Origin: Planococcus sp. PAMC 21323
GTDB lineage: Bacteria; Bacillota; Bacilli; Bacillales_A; Planococcaceae
Length of the DNA stretch: 64,000 nucleotides
Direction: 5' to 3'
Assembly (NCBI RefSeq): GCF_000785555.1
Contig: NZ_CP009129.1
Location: 1,240,001-1,304,000, forward strand
Positions 32,957-42,966 of this stretch are shown here, piece after piece. Within the stretch, counting starts at the first letter, position 1. The number at the start of each line of letters is the position of its first letter. The notes beneath the pieces are model-generated. The model made no database searches. It saw only the letters and a list, made by a program, of their open reading frames with translations, and had not been told where the DNA came from. The translations under genes and the position numbers were made by a program.

Positions 32957-33616
32957 ATGAATTATAACGAAATTGGTATACAAGCCTTACAAGAAGGCGA
33001 TACAGAACAAGCGATAAAGGCATTTACACAAGCAATAGAAGAGCAGCCAGAAAATCCGCTAGGCTATATTAACTTTGGCCACGTATTAACGTCGATGGAT
33101 GAAATTGATCGTGCAGAACGCTTTTTCCAAAAAGCGATTACGCTAGATGAAACATCTGCGACTGCTTTTTACGGCTTAGCAAACTTGTATTTTAATTCAG
33201 AGCGCTATTCAGAAGCGATAAAGCTTTACGAAAAAGCGTTACAATATGAAATTGAAGGCGCAGATGCGCATTTCATGATTGGCAAATGTTTTGAAAAAAT
33301 GGAACAGCCAAAATTAGCATTACCATATCTGCAACGTGCAGTTGAATTGGATGAAACAGATGTTCAAGCACGTTTGAGCTATGGCATTAGCTTAGCTTCT
33401 ATGGAATTATTTGAACTAGCAGAACCACAATTTTTAGAAGTGATCCAAAGAGATCCGAATCATTCGGATGCACATTATAATTTAGGTGTTCTTTATGCAG
33501 TTTCAACAAATCGTAAAGAAGACGCTATGCATCACTTGAAACAAGCTTATACATTAGATGAGCGCAACGAAATGGCACGCTATGCTTACGATATGATCGC
33601 AACAACTTTAGAATAG
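32957..33616 (+). CDS. yrrB: Tetratricopeptide-repeat protein, YrrB-like
   Basis: 219-residue soluble protein made of about six TPR units (NPLGYINFGHVLTSMDEIDRAERF..., TSATAFYGLANLYFNSERYSEAIKLYEKAL, DAHFMIGKCFEKMEQPKLALPYL, and so on). It is a scaffold for protein binding with no catalytic motif. B. subtilis yrrB lies at the same place between mnmA and recD2; its partners are not established. ATG at 32957 follows GGGAGAG; the ATG at 32942 overlapping the mnmA stop has no ribosome site of its own. Confidence 0.88.
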   Translation: MNYNEIGIQALQEGDTEQAIKAFTQAIEEQPENPLGYINFGHVLTSMDEIDRAERFFQKAITLDETSATAFYGLANLYFNSERYSEAIKLYEKALQYEIEGADAHFMIGKCFEKMEQPKLALPYLQRAVELDETDVQARLSYGISLASMELFELAEPQFLEVIQRDPNHSDAHYNLGVLYAVSTNRKEDAMHHLKQAYTLDERNEMARYAYDMIATTLE

Positions 33617-33640
33617 TTCCATGAAAAGGAGACGACAGAC

Positions 33641-36058
33641 ATGACCGGACAAATCGATTTATTTCAAGAAGAAAAACAATTTGTATTAGGGCGTCCTGTC
33701 GTCTCGATTTTTCATAATCCCCAAAATTTATTCTCCATCGCGAAAGTAAAGATCCAAGAAACCAACACCCCTTATACCGAAAAAGAAATCATTGTATCGG
33801 GCTATTTCCCAATGCTGACACTTGAAGAGCAATACCGTTTTACAGGTGTCGTAAAAAATCATCCGCGTTACGGCGTTCAATTTCAAGTGGAAACTTTTAC
33901 GAAAGAAGTACCTGAAACCGAACAAGGTATCATTCATTATTTATCGAGTGATATGTTTAATGGCATTGGTCGGAAAACAGCGGAAACGATCGTGAAAAAA
34001 TTAGGCAAAGATGCTATTAAAAAGATTTTAGAAGACCCGGATTCCTTAGATAAAGTTCCGCGTTTGTCCGATGACAAAAAAGACACCATCCGCGCAACGC
34101 TTCAAATGAACTTAGGGCTTGAACGTGTGATGATTCAATTAAATGATTGGGGCTTTGGTCCACAAATTGGTATGCGTATTTATCAAGCATATCGAGAAGA
34201 AACGATTGATATTTTAACGAAAAACCCCTTTCAATTGATTGAAGAAATTGAAGGAATTGGTTTTCAACGTGCCGATGAACTGGGGATGAAGCTAGGCATT
34301 ACAGGCAGTCACCCGGATCGAATTAAGGCATCTATTTTACATATCTTGAATCAAGCTTCGCTATCGGATGGACATGTGTATGTCGATGCGAAGACCTTAA
34401 TTCCTATGGTTAAAGAATTGCTTGAAGCGCGTCAGCAAGCAGAGATTCCGATTGAGGCAATCTCTAAAGCGGCAATCGAGTTAAATGAAGAAGGAAAAGT
34501 AGCTGGAGAAGAAACCCGGCTTTATTTGCCATCTCTTTATTACTCAGAAGTCGGTATCGCAACGAAATTAGAGACCTTATTATTAGAACAGGAATCACGC
34601 ACAAAGTTCCCGAGTTCAGAAGTTCGAAAAGCACTCGGTGAAGCGGAAGAGCGGCTAGGGGTTAATTACGCCGAAACACAAGTGGACGCAATTGAAAGCA
34701 GCATCAATTCATCGGTTATGATTTTGACAGGTGGGCCGGGAACAGGGAAAACGACGGTCGTTCGGGGACTGGTAGAAATTTATGCCGAGCTGCACGGGTT
34801 GTCACTCGATCCAAAAGAATACGCGAAAAAACAAGAGCCGTTTCCAATCATACTCGCTGCGCCAACAGGACGTGCGGCCAAGCGCTTGAGTGAATCAACT
34901 GAGCTACCGGCCATGACGATTCACCGCTTACTCGGCTTTAACGGCCAAGAAAAAGATGAGGAAACAGAGAAGGAAATTGAAGGCAAGTTGATCATTATTG
35001 ATGAAATGTCAATGGTCGATACGTGGCTTGCCCATCAATTATTAAAAGCAGTGCCAGAAGATGCACAATTGATTTTCGTCGGGGACCAAGATCAATTGCC
35101 GCCCGTTGGACCAGGACAAGTATTGCGAGATTTACTCGAATCAAAACGTATTCCAACAGTAGAATTAACCGACATTTACCGACAATCTTCAGGTTCATCG
35201 ATAATAGAACTCGCGCACCAAATGAAAAATGGGCAATTGCCAGAAGACATTACAGCGAAAACTGCAGACCGTTCTTTTATAAAAGCCGGCGCTGATCAAA
35301 TTCCTTTAGTTGTTGAAAAAGTTGTGAAAAGCGCTTTATCCAAAGGGCATTCGATTAAAGACATTCAAGTGCTAGCACCCATGTACAAAGGACCTGCTGG
35401 AATTGATGCTTTAAACCGCCTGATTCAAGAAATGGTCAACCCAAATCCTGATGGTAAACGAAAAGAGCTAGTGTTCGGGGACATCACCTACCGCATAGGT
35501 GATAAAATATTACAACTGGTCAATCAACCTGAAAGCAATGTCTTTAACGGGGATATGGGTGAAGTTGTTGCTATCATGAAAGCGAAAGAAACGGTTGAAA
35601 AACAAGATATGTTAGTGGCTTCCTTTGATGGCATCGAAGTTACTTACGAACGAAGTGACTTAAACCAATTAACATTAGCTTACTGTTGTTCAATCCATAA
35701 ATCGCAAGGCTCGGAGTTTCCAACTGTTATTATGCCGATTGTTCGAGGCTATATGAAAATGTTGCGACGTAATTTGCTTTATACAGGAATTACCCGCAGT
35801 AAAGACTTTCTCGTGCTATGCGGGGACCCAGGAGCATTCCGCTATGGTGTTGAACGAACAGATGACACGCAGCGCATGACAACCTTGCAAAGTCGTCTAG
35901 CGGTCACGACAGAAGAACCGAAAACTGAACAGCAAACAAAACAACAAGAAGAAACAAAACAAAGCGGCCCAGTCAGCTTAACAACCGAAAACGCCCACGC
36001 CATTCACCCAATGATCGGCATGGAAGGCATTACTCCGCAAAAGTTTATGGAAGCTTGA
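33641..36058 (+). CDS. recD2: RecD2 5'-3' DNA helicase
   Basis: 805-residue SF1B helicase (YrrC), the RecD form found in organisms without RecBC, implicated in replication-fork repair. It has an N-terminal OB-like region, helix-hairpin-helix segment (FNGIGRKTAETIVKKLG), Walker A GGPGTGKTT near residues 364-372, motif II IIDEMSMVD, motif III VGDQDQLPPVGPG and motif VI LLYTGITRSKDFLVL. The C-terminal tail is Gln/Glu-rich (EQQTKQQEETKQ). Confidence 0.96.
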   Translation: MTGQIDLFQEEKQFVLGRPVVSIFHNPQNLFSIAKVKIQETNTPYTEKEIIVSGYFPMLTLEEQYRFTGVVKNHPRYGVQFQVETFTKEVPETEQGIIHYLSSDMFNGIGRKTAETIVKKLGKDAIKKILEDPDSLDKVPRLSDDKKDTIRATLQMNLGLERVMIQLNDWGFGPQIGMRIYQAYREETIDILTKNPFQLIEEIEGIGFQRADELGMKLGITGSHPDRIKASILHILNQASLSDGHVYVDAKTLIPMVKELLEARQQAEIPIEAISKAAIELNEEGKVAGEETRLYLPSLYYSEVGIATKLETLLLEQESRTKFPSSEVRKALGEAEERLGVNYAETQVDAIESSINSSVMILTGGPGTGKTTVVRGLVEIYAELHGLSLDPKEYAKKQEPFPIILAAPTGRAAKRLSESTELPAMTIHRLLGFNGQEKDEETEKEIEGKLIIIDEMSMVDTWLAHQLLKAVPEDAQLIFVGDQDQLPPVGPGQVLRDLLESKRIPTVELTDIYRQSSGSSIIELAHQMKNGQLPEDITAKTADRSFIKAGADQIPLVVEKVVKSALSKGHSIKDIQVLAPMYKGPAGIDALNRLIQEMVNPNPDGKRKELVFGDITYRIGDKILQLVNQPESNVFNGDMGEVVAIMKAKETVEKQDMLVASFDGIEVTYERSDLNQLTLAYCCSIHKSQGSEFPTVIMPIVRGYMKMLRRNLLYTGITRSKDFLVLCGDPGAFRYGVERTDDTQRMTTLQSRLAVTTEEPKTEQQTKQQEETKQSGPVSLTTENAHAIHPMIGMEGITPQKFMEA

Positions 36059-36088
36059 GTAGATTTTTGAAATTTATACAACATACAA

Positions 36089-36124
36089 AGGAAACCGTAA
36101 TTTAGAATACGGTTTCCTGTTTTT
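36089..36124 (+). terminator. Intrinsic terminator after recD2
   Basis: Perfect 11-bp stem AGGAAACCGTA / TACGGTTTCCT and a T-run. Confidence 0.92.
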
Positions 36125-36165
36125 GATGAAAAATAAATTTCATATAAATACTTATTATGTAAGTT

Positions 36166-36290
36166 ACGAAGTAAAGCAACGGAGACTCCCGCGGGATAGC
36201 GAAGTGCCGAAATCCACTCGGACGTTAAGGCCGAGTTAGTTTGGCGCAAGCCCGCAGGAAAGCGAAGTTGGTTTACGCAGTAACACTATC
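36166..36290. repeat. Dispersed intergenic repeat element (GC-rich, structured)
   Basis: Two direct copies of CCCGCGGGATAGCGAAG (36188-36204) and CCCGCAGGAAAGCGAAG (36251-36267), two mismatches apart, flank a hairpin ACTCGG (36216-36221) / CCGAGT (36231-36236). The segment is more GC-rich than its surroundings. The pattern CGCTTTCCNGCGGGC on the minus strand resembles short dispersed repeats common in intergenic regions of Bacillales; that family link is from memory. It lies between the recD2 terminator and the alaS promoter. Confidence 0.6.
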
Positions 36291-36309
36291 CAATTAAAGT
36301 GTCACTATT

Positions 36310-36338
36310 GACATCACGCAAAGCTTTTTCTATAATTC
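36310..36338 (+). promoter_or_regulatory. Consensus promoter of alaS
   Basis: TTGACA at 36310-36315 and TATAAT at 36333-36338 with an exact 17-bp spacer. Confidence 0.9.
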
Positions 36339-36344
36339 AAATTA

Positions 36345-36586
36345 GACTGATAGACAAACACATTGATGGAGACAGTATAAAATCGCATTCGAACAGAAAC
36401 AGGACCCTAGGCTGAAAGGTCCCGACGACATTCGATTTTAGAAAGCTACTCCGGAGTGCAACTAATCCCTGCCGTTGAACCGCGTTAAGGTGTTCGAGAG
36501 ACACATTGCCACCAGCTTTGTGTAACTAGGGTGGTACCGCGAATAAAGCCTTCGTCCCTTTTTTGGGATGGGGGCTTTTTATATTT
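36345..36586 (+). promoter_or_regulatory. T-box riboswitch controlling alaS
   Basis: tRNA-Ala-sensing leader. T-box core AGGGTGGTACCGCG is at 36528-36541; its TGGT pairs with ACCA at the tRNA-Ala end. The probable specifier is GCT (Ala) at 36445-36447 in the GAAAGCTACT loop. The terminator hairpin AAAGCCTTCGTCCC / GGGATGGGGGCTTT with T-run lies at 36546-36582. All three signals agree with alanine. Confidence 0.93.
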
Positions 36587-36602
36587 TAGAGGAGGAAAAA
36601 AG

Positions 36603-39227
36603 ATGAAAAACTTAAAAGCAGAAGACATTAGACAAATGTATATTGATTTCTTTAAAGAAAAAGGTCACGACCAGGAGCCGAGTGCACCATTAGTCCCTTT
36701 TGAAGATCCATCGCTTTTATGGATTAACAGTGGAGTGGCAACATTAAAAAAATATTTTGATGGACGAGTGATTCCAAATAATCCACGTATCGTCAATGCA
36801 CAAAAATCGATTCGTACGAACGATATCGAAAACGTTGGGAAGACGGCACGCCACCATACATTTTTCGAAATGCTTGGGAACTTCTCGATAGGTGAATACT
36901 TTAAAACCGAAGCGATTCACTGGGCTTGGGAATTTTTAACAGACGACAAATGGATTGGTTTCGACGCGGATAAATTATCGGTAACAATTCACCCGGAAGA
37001 CGAAGAAGCATATGCAATTTGGTTGAATGAAGTAGGTGTTCCAGCTGAACGTATTATTCGTTTAGAAGGAAACTTCTGGGATATTGGAGAAGGTCCAAGT
37101 GGTCCAAACTCTGAAATCTTCTACGATCGTGGCGAGAGCTATGGCAACGATATGAACGATCCTGAATTATATCCAGGTGGAGAAAATGAACGTTATTTAG
37201 AAATCTGGAATTTGGTCTTTTCACAATTTAACCACAACCCAGATCACACCTATACATTACTTCCAAAGCAAAACATTGATACAGGAATGGGTTTAGAGCG
37301 TATGGCTTGTGTCGCTCAAGACGTTCCAACAAACTACGATACAGATTTGTTTATTCCAATTATCAAAAAAACAGAAGAAATTTCTGGTAAGAAATACGGT
37401 GAAAATGCTGAAATGGACATGGCGTTTAAAGTAATTGCTGACCATATCCGTACGGTAGCATTTGCGATTGGTGACGGAGCGTTGCCTTCTAACGAAGGTC
37501 GCGGATACGTATTGCGCCGTTTATTGCGTCGCGCTGTTCGGTTCGCGAAAAAACTAGGTGTTGAACAACCGTTTATGTACGATTTAGTACCAGTTGTTGG
37601 AGACGTGATGAAGAGTTTTTATCCAGAAGTTCACGACAAACAGGACTTTATTATTCGCGTGATGAAATTAGAAGAGCAACGCTTCCATGAAACGCTTCAT
37701 GATGGATTAACGATTTTATCTTCTGTGATTGAAAAACAAAAAGCAGCTGGCCATAAAGAAATTCCAGGTGAAGATGCTTTCCGTCTTTATGATACGTATG
37801 GTTTCCCAGTAGAATTGACTGAGGAGTACGCAGAAGAAGAAGGCATGGCTGTCGATCACAAAGGGTTTGAAGCTGCTATGCAAGAACAGCGTGATCGTGC
37901 GCGAAATGCGCGTCAAAACGTTAATTCAATGCAATCACAATCCGAAGTATTAGGGAACATTAAAGAATCCAGCGAATTTATAGGCTATAACCAAACGGTA
38001 GCGGACGCTAATGTACGGTTCATTATTAAAGACGGTGAGCTAGTTGATAGTGCGCAAGAAGGCGAAGAAGTGCAAGTTATTTTGGATCAAACACCATTTT
38101 ATGCAGAAAGCGGCGGTCAAATTGCCGATCGCGGAACTTTGAGCAATGATTCGGTTCAAGCATCTGTATTAAATGTTAAAAAGGCGCCAAATGGACAAAA
38201 CTTGCATTCTGTACGCATTGAAACAGGAGAACTGACGAAATCAGCAGTGCTTGCGCAAGTAGATGCTTCTGAGCGTCGTCACACGGTGAAAAATCATACA
38301 GCAACACATTTATTACACCAAGCGCTAAAAGATGTTTTAGGGACTCATGTCAATCAAGCAGGATCATATGTTGGTCCAGATCGTCTACGTTTTGACTTTT
38401 CTCACTTTGGTCAAGTTACAAAAGAAGAACTTGAAACGATTGAACAAATCGTTAACGAAAAAGTATGGGAAGGCATTACTGTTCAAACAGGCTACCATAA
38501 CTTACAAGAAGCAAAAGAAATGGGCGCAATGGCATTGTTCGGTGAAAAATACGGAGATGTTGTGCGTGTTGTAGAAATTGGTGGTTATTCGCTAGAATTA
38601 TGCGGCGGTGTCCATGTAATAAATACATCTGAAATCGGCTTATTTAAAATCGTTTCTGAAGGCGGTATTGGTGCAGGTATTCGCAGAATTGAAGCTGTGA
38701 CAGGAAAAGGCGCATATGAGAACTTAAAAGATAGTGAAAAGGTCTTAGAAAGCGCAGCTGGATTATTAAAGTCATCTCCAAGAGACATCGTACAAAAAGT
38801 ACAAACTGTTCAAACTGAGATGAAATCATTACAACGTGAAAATGAATCTTTGTTAGCGAAAATCACTAACGCGCAATCAGCAGGTATTTTAGATGCAGCT
38901 CAAAAAGTTGGCGATATTACAGTCTTATCAGTCCAAGTAGAAGCTAAGGATAATAACCAATTGCGCCAGACAATGGACGATTTGAAATCGAAAATGGAAA
39001 AAGCCGTTATTGTACTTGGTGCTAAAGATGGTGATAAAGTAATGCTTGCAGCTGGAGTTACAAAAGACTTGGCAGGCGGAGATTATCACGCAGGACAGAT
39101 CGTTAAACACGTAGCAGAACTATGTGGCGGTAAAGGTGGCGGTCGCCCAGATATGGCGATGGCAGGCGCAAAAGATGTAAGTAAATTAGAAGAAGCACTA
39201 AAATCGGTTTATAGCTTAGTTAAATAA
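36603..39227 (+). CDS. alaS: Alanyl-tRNA synthetase
   Basis: 874-residue class II synthetase. It has a catalytic domain (LRQMYIDFF-type start, [33 protein letters not shown]), tRNA-recognition domain, editing domain with zinc ligands (HTATHLLH and CGGVH) and a C-terminal DHHA1 domain ([15 protein letters not shown]). The editing motif reads CGGVHV where most homologues have CGGTHV; metal ligands are intact. The start ATG at 36603 has GAGGAGGAAA upstream; a longer reading extends into the T-box terminator. Confidence 0.97.
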   Translation: MKNLKAEDIRQMYIDFFKEKGHDQEPSAPLVPFEDPSLLWINSGVATLKKYFDGRVIPNNPRIVNAQKSIRTNDIENVGKTARHHTFFEMLGNFSIGEYFKTEAIHWAWEFLTDDKWIGFDADKLSVTIHPEDEEAYAIWLNEVGVPAERIIRLEGNFWDIGEGPSGPNSEIFYDRGESYGNDMNDPELYPGGENERYLEIWNLVFSQFNHNPDHTYTLLPKQNIDTGMGLERMACVAQDVPTNYDTDLFIPIIKKTEEISGKKYGENAEMDMAFKVIADHIRTVAFAIGDGALPSNEGRGYVLRRLLRRAVRFAKKLGVEQPFMYDLVPVVGDVMKSFYPEVHDKQDFIIRVMKLEEQRFHETLHDGLTILSSVIEKQKAAGHKEIPGEDAFRLYDTYGFPVELTEEYAEEEGMAVDHKGFEAAMQEQRDRARNARQNVNSMQSQSEVLGNIKESSEFIGYNQTVADANVRFIIKDGELVDSAQEGEEVQVILDQTPFYAESGGQIADRGTLSNDSVQASVLNVKKAPNGQNLHSVRIETGELTKSAVLAQVDASERRHTVKNHTATHLLHQALKDVLGTHVNQAGSYVGPDRLRFDFSHFGQVTKEELETIEQIVNEKVWEGITVQTGYHNLQEAKEMGAMALFGEKYGDVVRVVEIGGYSLELCGGVHVINTSEIGLFKIVSEGGIGAGIRRIEAVTGKGAYENLKDSEKVLESAAGLLKSSPRDIVQKVQTVQTEMKSLQRENESLLAKITNAQSAGILDAAQKVGDITVLSVQVEAKDNNQLRQTMDDLKSKMEKAVIVLGAKDGDKVMLAAGVTKDLAGGDYHAGQIVKHVAELCGGKGGGRPDMAMAGAKDVSKLEEALKSVYSLVK

Positions 39228-39316
39228 GTTTAATAAATCCACGCTATCGGTTATAATGAAAAACAGACAGCAGGAGCAATTATTTGTATTTAAAATCCGA
39301 AAGCGAGGTGCTTGTC

Positions 39317-39583
39317 GTGAGTTCATTTGATCGCACAATGAAATTCGATTCGTCTGATGAGTCGATGGAAAAAGAAGTCAAGCAAGTAATGCTTCAGGTA
39401 CATTCAGCACTTGAAGAAAAAGGCTATAACCCGATCAACCAGATTGTCGGCTATTTATTGTCAGGTGATCCGGCTTATATTCCTCGCCATCAGGATGCGC
39501 GTAATATGATTCGCAAACTGGAACGGGATGAAATTCTGGAAGAACTTGTTAAGTTCTATATTAAAAAGAATAACGAGGAATAA
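39317..39583 (+). CDS. ireB: IreB family (UPF0297) regulatory phosphoprotein
   Basis: 88-residue small protein ([21 protein letters not shown]) of the YrzL/IreB family. In Enterococcus faecalis, IreB is a substrate of the PASTA kinase IreK and affects cephalosporin resistance; phosphorylated threonines lie near the N-terminus, matching the T of FDRTMKF. The GTG start at 39317 has GAGGTG 6 bp before; upstream in-frame codons are non-conserved. It forms the conserved ireB-ruvX-yrzB cluster after alaS. Confidence 0.9.
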   Translation: MSSFDRTMKFDSSDESMEKEVKQVMLQVHSALEEKGYNPINQIVGYLLSGDPAYIPRHQDARNMIRKLERDEILEELVKFYIKKNNEE

Positions 39584-39585
39584 TG

Positions 39586-40002
39586 ATGCGCATAATAGGA
39601 CTTGATGTTGGTTCAAAAACAATTGGAGTCGCTATTAGTGACCCGATGGGGTGGACAGCCCAGGGGATTGAAACCATCAAAATCAATGAAGCAATAGAAG
39701 AATTCGGAATGGAACGCCTTGGTGAACTGATTAAACAGTATGAAGTGACCGAAGCGGTAGTTGGTTATCCGAAAAACATGAACAATTCAATTGGACCACG
39801 GGCTCAAGCGTCCGAAAAGTTTGCAGCTTTGCTTAAAGAAGCGTATAGTATACCGGTGGTGCTTTGGGATGAACGGTTAACGACATCAGCAGCAGAGAAG
39901 ATGTTGATCTCCGCAGATGTCAGCCGTAAAAATCGTAAAAAAGTGATCGACAAGATGGCAGCAGTAATGATACTGCAAGGTTATCTTGATTTTAAAAAAT
40001 AA
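39586..40002 (+). CDS. yrrK: RuvX/YqgF family nuclease
   Basis: 138-residue RNase H-fold protein ([20 protein letters not shown]) implicated in 5' processing of pre-16S rRNA and once proposed as a Holliday resolvase. Conserved acidic residues are present in LDVGSKT and [10 protein letters not shown], with a third near the end ([12 protein letters not shown]). ATG at 39586 gives better spacing to GAGGA than the adjacent ATG at 39583, which overlaps the ireB stop. Confidence 0.93.
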   Translation: MRIIGLDVGSKTIGVAISDPMGWTAQGIETIKINEAIEEFGMERLGELIKQYEVTEAVVGYPKNMNNSIGPRAQASEKFAALLKEAYSIPVVLWDERLTTSAAEKMLISADVSRKNRKKVIDKMAAVMILQGYLDFKK

Positions 40003-40015
40003 TGAGGTGACGTAA

Positions 40016-40330
40016 ATGGAACACGGACAAGAACACATTACGGTCGTTGATGAAAACGGCAACGAGCAATTATTTGAAGTACTATTTACATTTGAGTCAG
40101 CAGACTTCGGAAAATCATATGTTTTGTATTTCCCAGTTGGCGCTGAAGAAGATGAAGAAGGCGAAATTGAAATTCATGCATCTTCATTCACTGAAAACCC
40201 TGAGTCAGAAGAAGCTACAGTAGGTGGCGGAGAACTTCGCCCAGTAGAAACTGATGAAGAATGGGACATGATTGAAGAAATGCTAAACACGTTCCTTGAC
40301 GAAGAAGAAGAAGAAAACGAAGAGCTTTAA
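40016..40330 (+). CDS. yrzB: DUF1292 acidic protein, YrzB-like
   Basis: 104-residue very acidic protein; residues 40-60 and the last 20 (ending [12 protein letters not shown]) are mostly Glu/Asp. The N-terminal half ([35 protein letters not shown]) is the DUF1292 fold. Function unknown. It is conserved directly downstream of yrrK in Bacillota. AATGAGGTGA ribosome site. Confidence 0.9.
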   Translation: MEHGQEHITVVDENGNEQLFEVLFTFESADFGKSYVLYFPVGAEEDEEGEIEIHASSFTENPESEEATVGGGELRPVETDEEWDMIEEMLNTFLDEEEEENEEL

Positions 40331-40335
40331 AATGT

Positions 40336-40369
40336 AAAGGGCGGAATTGATTGTTGATTCCGCCTTTTT
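40336..40369 (+). terminator. Intrinsic terminator after yrzB
   Basis: AAAGGGCGGAAT / ATTCCGCCTTTTT stem with a 9-base loop and T-run. Confidence 0.9.
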
Positions 40370-40455
40370 CTTTTGTGCACTTTTCTTGTATACTAATAGA
40401 AGTTGTACAAAAATAGTTCAACTTCTGTATAAGAGAAAAGCTAGGGGGAAAACCC

Positions 40456-41580
40456 GTGGAAAAACAGACAAAAAAAGAGATCATGTTTGATCGCATGAAA
40501 GAAAAGAAAAAGGAAGTGAGAGTCGTCCGACGCATCGTATTTATTATTGCGCTAGTCCTATTAATCATTTTAGGAATTGCAGGCTTTCAAACTTATAATT
40601 ACATCTCCAATGCATTAGAACCAGTTGATCCGGATTCTGAGGAAATTATTACAGTTGAAGTACCAATCGGTTCAAGTTTGGACGGTATCGCGGCATTGCT
40701 TGAAGAAAACGGCGTGATTGCAGATGCTAGGATTTATAAATACTATGTGAAGTTTAAAAATGAATCCGAGTTTCAAGCAGGCACGTATGACTTAGTTCAA
40801 TCGATGACATTGGATGAAATTACAGAGAGTTTAAAAACGGGTAAAGTGTACCACGAACCTCTCTATACCATTAGTGTTCCGGAAGGCTTAACAGTAGAAG
40901 AAATTGCGGAAAATGTGATCGCTAAAAATACCGACTTTACAGCGGAAGAATTTTTAGCGAAAATCAATGATCCTGCATATATTGAAGAGCTAATGATCAA
41001 GTATCCTGATTTGTTGACAGATGAAATACTTGGAGAAAATATTCGTTATGCACTTGAGGGGTATTTATTTCCTGCAACATATCCTATATACGAAGAAAAC
41101 CCACCGCTAACTGTACTGATCGAGCAAATGCTTAGTACAACTCAAACAAATGTTATGCAATACCAATCAATTTTAGAAGAAATGGAACGTTCTCCACATT
41201 GGTTGTTAACATTTGCTTCTTTATTAGAAGAAGAAGCAACAGCGCAATCAGATCGTCAAACCATTGCAAGCGTCTTCTACAATCGTTTAGAAATCGATAT
41301 GCCGTTGCAAACAGATCCGACAGTACTTTATGCAATGGGTGAACATAAAGATCGTTTGTTTAATACAGATTACGAATTTGAGCATCCTTACAGCACCTAT
41401 AAAAACAAGGGGCTGCCACCAGGACCAATCGCAAATGCTGGAGTATCCTCGATTGATGCAGTGCTTGACCCAGCCGAAACCGAATACTTTTATTTCTTAG
41501 CCGATAAGGAAGGCAAAAACTATTTTGCTAAAACGTATGAACAACATTTGGTTAACCGAGATGAACATATCGGCAATTAA
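40456..41580 (+). CDS. mltG: MltG, endolytic murein transglycosylase
   Basis: 374-residue membrane-anchored enzyme that cleaves nascent glycan strands and sets their length. It has a cytoplasmic N-terminus, a transmembrane helix (about 27-47, IVFIIALVLLIILGIAGF), a LysM-like segment and a YceG catalytic domain. The latter shows LEGYLFPATYPI, the catalytic-glutamate region ASLLEEEA, and YSTYKNKGLPPGPIAN. A GGGGGAAAA ribosome site precedes the start. It is the YrrL equivalent, in syntenic position. Confidence 0.94.
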   Translation: MEKQTKKEIMFDRMKEKKKEVRVVRRIVFIIALVLLIILGIAGFQTYNYISNALEPVDPDSEEIITVEVPIGSSLDGIAALLEENGVIADARIYKYYVKFKNESEFQAGTYDLVQSMTLDEITESLKTGKVYHEPLYTISVPEGLTVEEIAENVIAKNTDFTAEEFLAKINDPAYIEELMIKYPDLLTDEILGENIRYALEGYLFPATYPIYEENPPLTVLIEQMLSTTQTNVMQYQSILEEMERSPHWLLTFASLLEEEATAQSDRQTIASVFYNRLEIDMPLQTDPTVLYAMGEHKDRLFNTDYEFEHPYSTYKNKGLPPGPIANAGVSSIDAVLDPAETEYFYFLADKEGKNYFAKTYEQHLVNRDEHIGN

Positions 41581-41587
41581 TATCAAC

Positions 41588-41621
41588 GAGAAGGAAGCGT
41601 CCTCGCTTTCCTTCTCTTTTT
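41588..41621 (+). terminator. Intrinsic terminator after mltG
   Basis: GAGAAGGAAGCG / CGCTTTCCTTCTC stem with a one-base bulge and T-run. Confidence 0.9.
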
Positions 41622-41671
41622 ATGATAATATTTGAAGTAATTTTTGCTGAGTCGAAAAGGAGCTTTCTTGT

Positions 41672-42277
41672 ATGGTGAACAATCAATTATCCGCAACGCT
41701 ACAAGCAATTCAGGACTATGCTGTCGCACATCATGTACCCATAATGGAAAATCAAGGAATTGGAGAACTTGTTGAGTTGTTAAAAGTTCAACAGCCTTTA
41801 AATATACTTGAAATTGGTGCAGCAATCGGATTTTCAGCGATTAAAATGATCGAGGCTTTGCCGACTAGTACGGTAGATACAATTGAACGGGATGATTCAC
41901 GATATCAAAAAGCGATAGAGTTTATCGCTCAATCAGGTTTTGAAGAGCGCATCCGCGTTTTTCACGCAGATGCATTAGAGCTTTCGCTTTCAAAGTTAAA
42001 GCCGGAGTATGATGCGATTTTCATTGATGCTGCTAAAGGTCAGTATGAACGCTTTTTTGATAAGTATGAGATCTTGTTAGCTAATGGTGGTATCATTTAT
42101 TGTGATAATATGGCTATGCACGGACTTTCAGATATACCGCTATCGGAAGTGCCAAGGAGAAAGCGGACGATGATCCGTAATCTGGCGGCTTTTAAAGAAC
42201 ATATGCTAAATCATCCTCATTATGATACGGAATTATTGTCATCGGGTGATGGTATTATGATTTGCAAAAAAAAGTAA
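41672..42277 (+). CDS. trmR: TrmR, tRNA 5-hydroxyuridine O-methyltransferase
   Basis: 201-residue SAM-dependent methyltransferase (YrrM) that converts ho5U34 to mo5U34 in tRNAs. SAM motif I LEIGAAIGFSAIKM, acidic motif II TIERDDSRY, and the metal/catalytic motif IFIDAAKGQY with IIYCDNM are present. In B. subtilis it is followed by trhP1-trhP2 (yrrN-yrrO), which form the ho5U substrate; here udk follows directly. AAAGGAGC ribosome site. Confidence 0.9.
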   Translation: MVNNQLSATLQAIQDYAVAHHVPIMENQGIGELVELLKVQQPLNILEIGAAIGFSAIKMIEALPTSTVDTIERDDSRYQKAIEFIAQSGFEERIRVFHADALELSLSKLKPEYDAIFIDAAKGQYERFFDKYEILLANGGIIYCDNMAMHGLSDIPLSEVPRRKRTMIRNLAAFKEHMLNHPHYDTELLSSGDGIMICKKK

Positions 42278-42313
42278 ACACATTAAAAAGATATTTGCAG
42301 GGAGCTAAATAAT

Positions 42314-42937
42314 ATGTCTAATAAACGGCCGGTCGTTATTGGGATCGCAGGGGGTTCGGGCTCGGGTAAAACGAGTGTTACGAATTCTATCTATGAAGTG
42401 TTTAAAGAAAACTCAGTAGTTGTAATTGAACAAGATTATTATTACAAAGATCAAAGTCACTTGGCTTTTGAAGAGCGTTTAGAGACGAATTATGACCATC
42501 CATTAGCATTTGATACAGATTTGCTAATCGAGCATATTAACGAATTACTTGAACGCCGTCCAATTGAAAAGCCTATTTATAATTACGCATTACATACGCG
42601 GGCCGAAGAAACCGAGATTATTGAACCAAAAGACGTTATTATTTTAGAAGGTATATTAGTGCTTGAAGATGTACGTCTTCGTGAATTGATGGATATTAAA
42701 CTATTTGTAGATACAGATGGCGACCTTCGAATCATCCGTCGTTTATTGCGCGATATTAATGAGCGCGGTCGGACAATCGATTCGGTTATTGAACAATATT
42801 TGACGGTTGTTCGTCCAATGCACAATCAATTTATCGAACCAACCAAACGATATGCAGATGTAATTATTCCTGAAGGTGGACAAAATGAAGTAGCGATTGA
42901 TTTAATGGTTACAAAAATTAAAACTATTCTTGAATAG
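42314..42937 (+). CDS. udk: Uridine/cytidine kinase
   Basis: 207-residue kinase of pyrimidine salvage (uridine or cytidine to the monophosphate). It has a P-loop GGSGSGKTS (13-21), [19 protein letters not shown] and [16 protein letters not shown] lid region. Syntenic with B. subtilis udk upstream of greA. TGCAGGGAG ribosome site. Confidence 0.96.
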   Translation: MSNKRPVVIGIAGGSGSGKTSVTNSIYEVFKENSVVVIEQDYYYKDQSHLAFEERLETNYDHPLAFDTDLLIEHINELLERRPIEKPIYNYALHTRAEETEIIEPKDVIILEGILVLEDVRLRELMDIKLFVDTDGDLRIIRRLLRDINERGRTIDSVIEQYLTVVRPMHNQFIEPTKRYADVIIPEGGQNEVAIDLMVTKIKTILE

Positions 42938-42966
42938 ATTGTGAAACTATAATATGATGATACGAG

